In this document: positions 30,865 to 39,108 of the stretch, piece after piece | Numbering within the stretch: the stretch's first letter is position 1 | Layout: each line of letters opens with the position of its first letter | Assembly (NCBI GenBank): GCA_011947345.1 | Contig: JAAVTG010000341.1 | Location: 1 to 39,108, forward strand | DNA length: 39,108 nt | Origin: Phytophthora quininea | Lineage: Eukaryota > Oomycota > Peronosporomycetes > Peronosporales > Peronosporaceae | Direction: 5' to 3' | The notes under the pieces: generated by a model | The model's database searches: none | The model's input: only the letters and a program-made list of their open reading frames with translations | What the model was told of the DNA's origin: nothing | Position numbers and translations under genes: made by a program

Positions 30865-33800
30865 ATGGAGAGTTACCACGCTGGCGACGCCAAGGCCGGC
30901 CGCGCCTCGTCCTACAAGGAGCGCGGCGGCCGCTCGCAAGGCCAGGGCGGCGGATACCAGGCGGCAGGAGCCTCTGGTCGCGGCTCGCTGCCTCGTCGGG
31001 GCTCCTCGGGCTCCGTGGGCTCGTCCAGAGACCGAGAGCGCGAACGGGACCGAGAGCGCGATCGAGACCGGGATCGGGACCGGGACCGAGACACTCGTAA
31101 CAGGCCCAGGTCCAGGTCTAGAGACGCCGGTGGCTCCAGGGACCGACGTAGCAGCCGTAGCGTCTTCGGAGCTGCCGGGCCGGCGCTCCGCCTTCGCGAG
31201 AGGAAGAACTTATTGCTGATGCATCGTACAGGAGCCAGACGAGGAGACCTATCGCCTGCAGACGCAGCTGTGAGGGTCATCGGCATGGACACCAAGTACA
31301 TGAAGGTAGGAGTTTTGTAGCTGCAAATTTAATGTGGATAGTGTAAATATTGCTAGTGGGACTGATTCTTTCGTGTGTGTAGGACGCAGAGCATCCTTAT
31401 CTGACAGACAAGCTCGCTATGTTTCCGAGTGTGTTCCCTACCAACGCCAACTTCCCAGAGGAGAAGTTCCGCTTCCATGCGCTGCGCAACGTGGCGTTTG
31501 TGAGTCCTCTGCCCAAAGGTTTTAACCAGCAGTGGCATTTGCAGTACTCAGCCTTCACGGATAAGAAGTTGGCCATTTTTGATGATTTGACGAGGGCGAC
31601 ACGAGCAATTGTTCGGATACAGAAAGATGCAGATCAGGTGAAAAGTGCAAATGCGGAGGGATCAGCAGCAGGTGCTGAGGAAGGAGCTGTAGCAGCCACT
31701 GCAACTGTGGAGCGCGTATTTACGAGCTACTTGATTCGCCATGTGCGGCGGCTAGACGAGAGGACAAGCCACATTTGGATGACAGAGCTGGCTAACGGCA
31801 CTCGATGTGCCCCGGAGCTTGCCCAGGCGTATGGCGTCCCGTTTAAACAGTGGCGTGCAGTTCCTGGGGTGTCAAAGTGTCCACTGTTAGAGTTTGTGGT
31901 ACGATATCGTCCTGGGTATGCTGAAGCGACCTGGTATGTGAGGATGAATGTGGTCTATACGGAAATGCGCGAGCTACAGCGCGATAGTACATTACGGAAA
32001 GGAGACTGGTTTTTCAGCCCGCGGCGAAACCAACGGCGGAACCAAGGTTGGACAGACAAGCTTATTGATTATCTACACTCGATTGCACGGCAAGCTGCTA
32101 TAGACGCCAGTGTAGGAGCAGAAAGCAAATCAGCAGACGGCGTTCCGAATTCAAGACCAGTAACGAATGGACTGGCGTCTAGCAACAGCGCTGGGACGTC
32201 TACCTCAAGTATCGTTGGATTAGTAAAGCGTGGGCAAGCAACACCCAGACTTCGGCATGGGGAGACGCCTGTACCAACAAACTCTTCGTCCGCCTCCAAT
32301 CCTACGGGTTCCAGTGGGAATAGTGGCGTAGATATCACACCACCTACGACGTTGTCCTGGCATGAGAAGTGGTCGTATGTGCTGAAATTGTCGGAGTATC
32401 AGTTCAAAATGGGTTTGTTAGACCGACCGCGATATTTCGATGGGCTTATATCACTTTTCCAGAAGTCACTGGCACCACGCCGAGTGAGAGGCAGCGGATC
32501 GAGTGCGTCCACTCGCTGCTCGTCTGCGTTAGCTCTTGGCGTAAACGGCATCATGGAGCTGATATCTGTGGTTCAAAAGTTACTGCCGGAGTTGTTGCTA
32601 TCAGCAGATACTGTATTGCTGCTAGTAAAAACTGTCTTGCAGCACTTGCGGTATCTGCTACCACCGGGGCGTCCTGTGCCTCCGGAGACTACGGGCAGTG
32701 CATTACAGGAGGATCTGTTGATTGCGCTATGCCAAATGCTGCGCGATGTACTGCTTAACGGGAGCGACGTTTTGGTTCGTCTTGAAGAAAACGGTACGTG
32801 CTGTCTTAGTCTGATTTCGAGGCAACTACACCGATTCTAACCTACTCGTGTTTCAATTAGCACCTTCTTTATGGCCACACTACATTTTCACCGAGCGGTT
32901 TTTCAATCGGGACGTGTACGGCGCCGCTGCTATCCAAACGTGTATTGATCGTTGTCAACGAAAGAGTAAGGAAATTGGTGGCCGGATTCTGCGATTGCAG
33001 CAATCGTGCCCATCGCTAAGTGCCGCTGGCGCGGGTCATGTACTTGCCGCCACCATGCGCAATGAGGCACAAGTCCTTCAGACACTTGACCGCTTTCATC
33101 GTGTGGATTCGACCCTGGATCTGCATCGAGTATACAATGAGGTGTTTGGCCCGCTGCCGACAGTAAGACGCGGCGGTAACACTCCTGCAGAGCTTCCTGT
33201 TGACGTGGCGGCGCTCTTTCTTGTATGCGAGTGGGCCGTTACTAATCAGCGCCCTGCCGAATATCGATATCTCTCGGCTCTTGCATTAATTGAGATGCAC
33301 AGCAACGCGCTTCTGGAGTTTGGCAAAGAGTGAGTTGTTTCTTCTCCCTTGTACTATGTGAAGTAAATGCTGACACTGTTTCCCGTTTGTGGTTTACAGC
33401 AAGGAGCTTCTACCTCATTGCGGGCCTAAAGACCACCAGGTTGTCCTCCAAAGCGCACTGCAAAATTTTCTTCATCGGTACGAGCCCAAGGTCATCACAG
33501 AGGTCACCCAGGTTATCGAGCTGTTTTGTCTTCTCGTGCGGCGACGATTGTTCAGTGTCGCAAGCTTTGTGGAATTTGCATCATGCTGTAACGAAGCAGC
33601 TGCGAGTATGACCAGCAGTCCGTTGCTCACTTTGGCAGCGGGGGCTGGAGGTGAGATTGCAAAACGAAGAGAGTCGGCGCCTGTGGTTCACACAGCTTAC
33701 AACATTGAATGTTCCCTGGACGTGGATATAAGTCTAACGACATCCACTTGCTTTCATCAAGTGATCGGCTCAAGTTATACCTGTGGCAACTTCCACGCAG

Positions 33801-36800
33801 CGCATTCCCGTTGCCTACATGCGTACCCATGCTTCCTGAGGACAGCTACGATGCGGAGTTGACGTATCTGCGTTGGTTGGAAGTGATGGAACTTCGCCGC
33901 GAACACCTCCTTTACTCGAAGACACTTGAGCGAGCTCAATCCTTGTGCGTCTATGTGTTCCATACGCACGGCCAAGTCAACGATAACCCAATGGTTGGCA
34001 CTCCAGGAGCTGCAGGCGCTGCCCCTGCTGCCGTTAGTTCCGGCTCTGGAGATTCCAGCCGTGTTATGAAGGAAGTAGATTACCAAGGTAAGGTTGGCGA
34101 ACTTGTTTCGGCTGTGAAGACCATGTGCGGTCACGATAAAGGGCGTTTTACGCGGTGGTTTCTACACAACATTTACGAGGAGGCAACCTTTTTCCGCTTC
34201 TCGGATTTTGGCAGTGTGGAGCAAGTGATGCGGCTTGTGTGTCTCGTGCTTGAGATTGTGGATATACTGGCTTTATTAGAGGTGTTGGTGCACTTCTTGC
34301 GGCGCTCGCCGAGCTTCCTCGTGAAGAACGTTGTTTTGGCTATGATAGAACGCCATGAACTTGCGTTCTGTGCAACCGATCAGATACCGTTTTTGCTTCA
34401 GTCATTTGTGGACCGCTTTAACAATCCAAAGAACGCTGACGATAAAGCTGGCAATTTGGCTCAGTTTTTCTGCAAGATGTACTACGAGCACATTAAGAAG
34501 AAAGAAGTTGCCAAGCTGGACTTGCCGATGGCGCTACTCCGCCCAATTGCCGAAACAGCGCGCAAGAACCAGGAGTCTGCTGCTGGCGGTAACACGAATG
34601 GCAATGCGAACGCAAATGGTGGCAGCAATGGAAACAGTCAAAAGAAGGAATTGTCGTTAGAGACCACAAACCCTATTGTGCGAATCCCGCCACCTCGCGA
34701 AGTGCTTCCGCCTGAGCTGAAAAACGCTCTTTCGCGATCTTTTAAGGCCCTACAGGCTAGAGCATTTGATGGTCCGGACGCCGACGGCAAGCAAACGCCA
34801 GCAACACCTGGAGCTGGTACTAGCACCCCATTGCACAGCCCTGACAGCCAGGGTGCCTCGTCATCGGCTGATTCACTGGCTGCTTACGATCCTGGATATT
34901 CCAGTTTGTCGTGGCAAGAGGTTGTTGGCGAAGCTACCCCTGCATCCGAGGCCAAGTGTCGTGACAGTGCTATTGACTTTGCAGTTGCCGCGATCAACAT
35001 GAGTATGACGTCTTCGTCTGTTGGCTCTACTAGCGCAAACGCTACGCGGGAGCGGCGCACGCCTAACTACGTGTTCTTCTTCCGAGCCGTGATGAGCGAG
35101 GCTATGGACAAATGGATGGCCAACATCTCAGCAAGAGTCAAGGCCAATTGCAAGCGACCTATTACAACGCCGCACTATCTACACCGCTGCGTGCGCCTGA
35201 TTCGCGAGGTTGTTGAACAGCATCCGGATAACGGCGAAGAGTTCAACGAAAAATTCTCGAACACCCTGGTGGTGTGGCTGCAAAAGGAAGTTCTACCAGG
35301 GTTCGCTGGCAGTGACACGCCTAAGCGCTCACGCAACCCATTTTTGAATGCTGACAACAGTAAAGAAGCCTTTGCACTCAACCAGAAGGGCCGCCTCGAC
35401 CGCCTGCAGTACGGCCTCAAGAGTTTCCTTGTGTCGCTTATTGTACACAAAGTACTAGACCTCTCCCAGGTGCTTCGCCTCGTGCTCGTGCCGCTCTTTC
35501 CGCGACTGGTATGTACTGCCGCTCCCCTTTAATTTGTGCCGTGGATCTCACTCTTGATTTCTTTTGCAGCGTCGAGCATCGCGGGATCCACCGCCAAACT
35601 TACCGACACAACTTCTAGCGATGGCGCTGGTGTTCCAACTCTTCTCGGAGCCTCCGCAAAACCTTTTGTTGGAGCCCCAGAAGCTCGTTATGTTCGACGA
35701 GCCTTTGGTGAGTTTCGGTTGGCTTTTCATTTTTTAGATGCATGACTAATCATTCTGTGTGATGATAATAATGCAGACGAAATACCACTTGCGCTTCCTG
35801 CGTACTCAAGTCCCGGCTTGCTTAATGTTCCCATTATGCTTCCTGCTGTGCCAAATCTCGTATCAGATGGAAGACAATTTTGTGCTTCGCAAGCGCGAGG
35901 AGCGTGGCACGTTAGCAAGCGCTACACTGTTTAACTTGACATCGGACGGTATTATCCGCGATATCATCTTCCATGACACCAAAGAAGCCCGCGAAAAGCA
36001 CATTCTGCCCGTTTATCACAAGAAACAGTGGCATACCGCTGTCCTCCTGACGCATTTCTTCCGACCACCGACGTCGCAGGCAGAAGACGGGAATGGCCAA
36101 GTCCAACTACTGAAGGTGAATCAAATCATCGATCAGATGAACGTATGGACGCTTCATCGTGGTGGATCGATCTACCTCGATTTACAGATGAGTCGTCAGC
36201 AACAGAAAGTTAAACGCTCTAAAAAGCGTTCGGAGCACCAGCGCCGGCAACAGCAGGCAGGTCCAAACAAGCGCAAGGCGCCTTCGGGTGAGATTTCAAC
36301 GCGCTCCAGTAAACGCGCAGCCTTGGAGAATGGCGACGGGAAAGTAGCGGTACCCGTGAATGGATATGTTGGTGGCAAGACTCCCGGCGAGAAAGACATT
36401 TCGTTTGGTGGTAGTTTACTGAACCACAATCTCTCCGACGGTGAGGACGAGGCCGACGATGACGATCTAGACGATGAGCTCGGGTTTGACGAGACGAGCA
36501 CTGCTACTGAAATCCTGTCGAACTTAATTGTGCTGCGCACGCTGAAGCGTAGCTCTCGACCTGCGCCTGGGGTTGGCTCAACTTCAGCCTCTTCGTCTGC
36601 TGCGCAGTCATCGGTGCCAGTTCCGCAGACTACCTCAGCGACGATCACGACGCTGTCATCGTCGTCGCCGCTTGCTACGCCAAAACTCTACGGCACTCCT
36701 CACTATCCCCACCACGAGGGAGGAAGCAGCAAGCATCGAGGAGGAACACCCGGTCCCAGCGATGGCTTGAAGAAGAAAGCACCGATTCCCACGCTGCCGA

Positions 36801-37733
36801 TAACTGTAGCGGCTATCCAAAGTACGTTGACCGCGTGCGAAGCTCGTATGCTGGAAGCAGCACGGGAGGCTCAGGACTCGGCAGTGGCGTCTCTGTATGC
36901 TGCCACAGTATGCAGTATCTCAAGACGCGCAATGGGGTCAGTGATCGCGAAGATTTTGCAAATTTTAGAGGACGATGTCAAGCACGCACAGCTTGACAAG
37001 TTCGCCCGGCAATTGAACACGACATCCGTCGTTCATCTCGTTGGCGGCATCATGTGCACACCGCCTGGCAATGCGTTTTTGCCCCGCTACATGATGTCGC
37101 TGGCGACTCAGCTGGAATGGCTGTACGAGGGCTGCGCACTGTATGATCAACAACGGCAGTCCGCGGCGGGAGCGAGCGATGCAGTTTTCCTTCGGCGACT
37201 GCGATGTAAGCTCGCCGTGCGGCTTCAGCTTGTGGGTGTTATCGGACCCACAAAACATGCTGTCCTGACGATTTGCTACCGGGACCGTATCGTCAAGACA
37301 CTTTTCACGCTTCTGGGGACTTCAGCAGTCTCCACAGGACCGGGTCTTTCACTATTTAGCTGGATCCTGGACCTCATCCCGATTATCAACGCCTCAGTGC
37401 TCCACGACAAGCAATTCGTAAGTACCAAGTGCTTCATATTGTCATAAACCACAAAAGCTAACCGTTCTGTTTTACTAGGAACTCGTGCAAGCGCTGAAGC
37501 TGCCCGAAGAGCTGAAGAAACGCGTTTGGTCCGTGCTACCACGCCCGATGAGCTTGTACGGAGGTGCCAATGTGTTCGTCGGTCTTTCTAATCACAACGG
37601 AAATCCGGACTATGCACCAGTGGATACTTGGGGACTCCTTGAGCACGTGCCACAGTTACCAAGTGACGTGCTTGTGCCAGCTTTGCCTGCTCAGATCCCT
37701 AAGCGTCCACGTCGCGTCTTCCGATGTATTTAG
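30865..37733 (+). CDS. MED12: Mediator complex subunit MED12 (CDK8 kinase module)
   Basis: MED12 links cyclin C/CDK8 to Mediator and activates the kinase. Exons are 30865-31305, 31383-32793, 32861-33329, 33400-35508, 35570-35707, 35777-37417 and 37479-37733, about 2,155 residues. The N-terminus is low-complexity: an RGG-like stretch and an Arg/Asp repeat (RDRERERDRERDRDRDRDRD). The MED12 core follows: HPYLTDKLAMFPSVFPTN, SPLPKGFNQQW, then a block like the human middle region (WMTELANGT, LEFVVRYRPGYAEATWYVRM) and LSWHEKWSYVLKLSEYQF with KMGLLDRPRYFDGL, equivalent to the animal MLDRHEFLTW segment. Exon 6 has an acidic patch (DEADDDDLDDELG) and Ser/Pro-rich linkers. One base seems missing at 31270-31271 (restores YRLQTQLVRVIGMD) and another near 33700; upstream of EPDEETYRLQ the frame is also unclear. 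Otherwise the long exons are open throughout. I considered THOC2 and prefer MED12. Confidence 0.82.
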
Positions 37734-37920
37734 GACAGGAAACTTTTTAGCGGCTTTGGCACTCGGGAGTCTGTCGAGTTTTGTGGCAACACTCCCATTT
37801 GTACGAAATTCGAGGCCAAAACTGCACAAAAAGGCTGCCACTGCAGCCAAAACTACGCAAGCAAGACCATATTTAATTTGCAATGAATGCATTCTCTTGT
37901 GTGCGCTTTCCACCTGTTTT

Positions 37921-39108
37921 TTAAGCTGTAGACGTTAAGGTCTCTCTTTCAGTGCAGAGGGCGATGCTTTCATCTTCTTCATCGTCCTCGTCGTCGTTGT
38001 CGACATCAACCCAAGACTCGAAAGCCATGAGGAATTCATTGAAATGAATCGTGCCGTTGTTGTTCCAGTCCATCTCCTGGAAGCGGCGCTCCCAAATGGC
38101 CCAGTTAGCCGAGTCTTCACCTGAGTCTGCTCAATCATGACGCAAACCCATTTGAATTAGCAAATGATCGAGCATCTTACGCACTGACTCACCTCTGTAG
38201 CTTCCTGAGCGCTTCATGAGTTTTTCGTTGGTGAATGGCGAGCCATTGAAGTCTCGAGCTGTGAAAACATGCTATTGCTGAAACAACAACAAAAGTTAAT
38301 ATGAAGTAGCACAACGCATCGCCAAGTCATCCAGACTACCAACCGACTAATATATCCACTCCCATTCGTGTCGAACCAAAGGAAAGCATCCACAGCCAAC
38401 TGAAGAGCATCTCGTATTTGTTGCTCCTATTCGACCAACAAATCCAGAACGTATCATCAAGTTAATTTAGTATCGAGACATAGATATCACTGCAATACCT
38501 CTTCACTTAGTTCTTTCGTGCTAGTTGCAGAGCTTGCCGATCGACCACCACGAGATCTATGACACGAATACAAGTTAGCCACGACTGTAACTTACTTTGT
38601 TCGTATGTATTATATATTGTACGAGTAGAAAATGCTGAGTCGATTTTTCTCCAGCAATGGCATTCTCTACAACACCCCAGTAAAAACATCAAGACTTTTA
38701 ACGGCACAACAGATGTGATACTTACGAAAACTAAGTAGGCAATCGCAAGGCTAATAAGAATAATCTTGAACGTGAGTTTGCCATTCTGCTCGAGGTCCGA
38801 TTCCTCGTAGATCTGGGCGATCTCTGCGTCAGAAAAGATACACCGATCTTTCTGAAGAGCGAGGGGACTTCGTCGTGCCCGATGTATCCCTTGCTCTCTG
38901 TGTCGAACTCTTTGAACGCCCTGCGAACGCAATTGAAAGCGTTCTGTACGAAATGAATTACTGTGTTAGTACCATGAGCATTGTTTCACCGAACTTGAAC
39001 AAAAGCAAACCGTGGCTTGCGGAAACTTGAGCAGGATTCGAGTGAATGGGCTGGATATTCACAGCACACAAATGTCAAGAGAACCACAAAATCTTAAGTG
39101 GGAATGGG
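37921..39108 (-). CDS. Calmodulin-like EF-hand protein (5' part beyond the window)
   Basis: A Ca2+-sensor-type protein with at least four EF-hand regions over many small exons: 37921-38120, 38193-38271, 38340-38426, 38499-38556, 38623-38666, 38726-38943 and 39011-39050; earlier exons lie past the right edge. In protein order: AFKEFDTESKGYIGHDEVPS, EESDLEQNGKLTFKIIL, DAFLWFDTNGSGYISRL and RFQEMDWNNNGTIHFNEFLM. The first, third and fourth have good DxDxxG-type loops; the second is weaker and its exiting helix is very hydrophobic. A Ser-rich linker (SSRGGRSASSATS) separates the two pairs. The tail is strongly acidic (DVDNDDEDDEED) before the stop at 37921-37923. One T is missing in the A4 run at 38833-38836 (restores GVSFSDAEIA). 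It is convergent with MED12, leaving about 190 bp between stops. Confidence 0.72.

Noticed and set aside
32369..32758. Extra plus-strand frame in MED12
   Set aside because: Overlaps the conserved MED12 exon in another frame; no independent evidence.
30865..37733. THOC2-like large nuclear protein
   Set aside because: Length and low-complexity tail suggested THOC2 at first, but the FNQQW start, the ATWYVRM block and the KMGLLDRPRYFDGL segment correspond to the Med12 layout.
1..39108. tRNA, rRNA, CRISPR array, bacterial operon or phage
   Set aside because: No cloverleaf, rRNA-like sequence, spaced repeats or prokaryotic gene order; pervasive introns show a nuclear eukaryotic locus.

Overview
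The window looks like nuclear DNA of an oomycete, most likely Phytophthora or a close relative. Genes are packed on both strands. They have many short introns (about 55-85 nt) with GTRNGT-type donors and CTAAC/CTGAC-like branch sites. The gene set mixes ordinary eukaryotic housekeeping families with architectures common in oomycetes: EH plus PX, tandem cyclic-nucleotide-type channels and SET-family remnants. This assignment comes from gene structure and protein style, not from a database search. I see no CRISPR, rRNA, tRNA or prokaryotic operon.

Layout, left to right: an EH+PX sorting-nexin-like gene cut by the left edge (-); a GID8/CTLH subunit (+); a Lines homolog (-) sharing a 78-bp divergent promoter with an ankyrin-repeat pseudokinase (+); an unrecognised multi-exon gene (+); an NCLX/CCX-type cation/Ca2+ exchanger (-). 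About 4 kb of gene-poor, eroded DNA follows (11.0-15.0 kb), holding a broken SET-domain gene, a broken coiled-coil gene and one doubtful secreted ORF. Then come an R3H + DEVH-box helicase with an inserted zinc finger (+), a tandem two-repeat K+ channel with cNMP-binding-like domains (-), a P4-ATPase flippase (-), an EF-hand protein with an N-myristoylation-type N-terminus (+), the tiny kinetochore gene DAD4 (-), a Kv channel with a coiled-coil tail (+), Mediator subunit MED12 (+), and a calmodulin-like EF-hand gene running off the right edge (-).

Membrane transport and Ca2+ signalling are well represented (Ca2+ exchanger, two K+ channels, flippase, two EF-hand proteins). These are independent transcription units, and the neighbourhood gives no evidence of a shared pathway.

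Two observations stand out. First, DAD4 was recovered only by joining four exons, the first just 7 nt long; it implies a DASH/Dam1-type kinetochore ring. Second, at least 16 places in otherwise well-conserved genes lose frame by what looks like a missing base, often in a homopolymer. Reading frames recover perfectly on both sides, so I treat most of these as consensus deletions in the assembly. By contrast, the tandem channel has one clean in-frame TGA followed by CTA that is not an indel.
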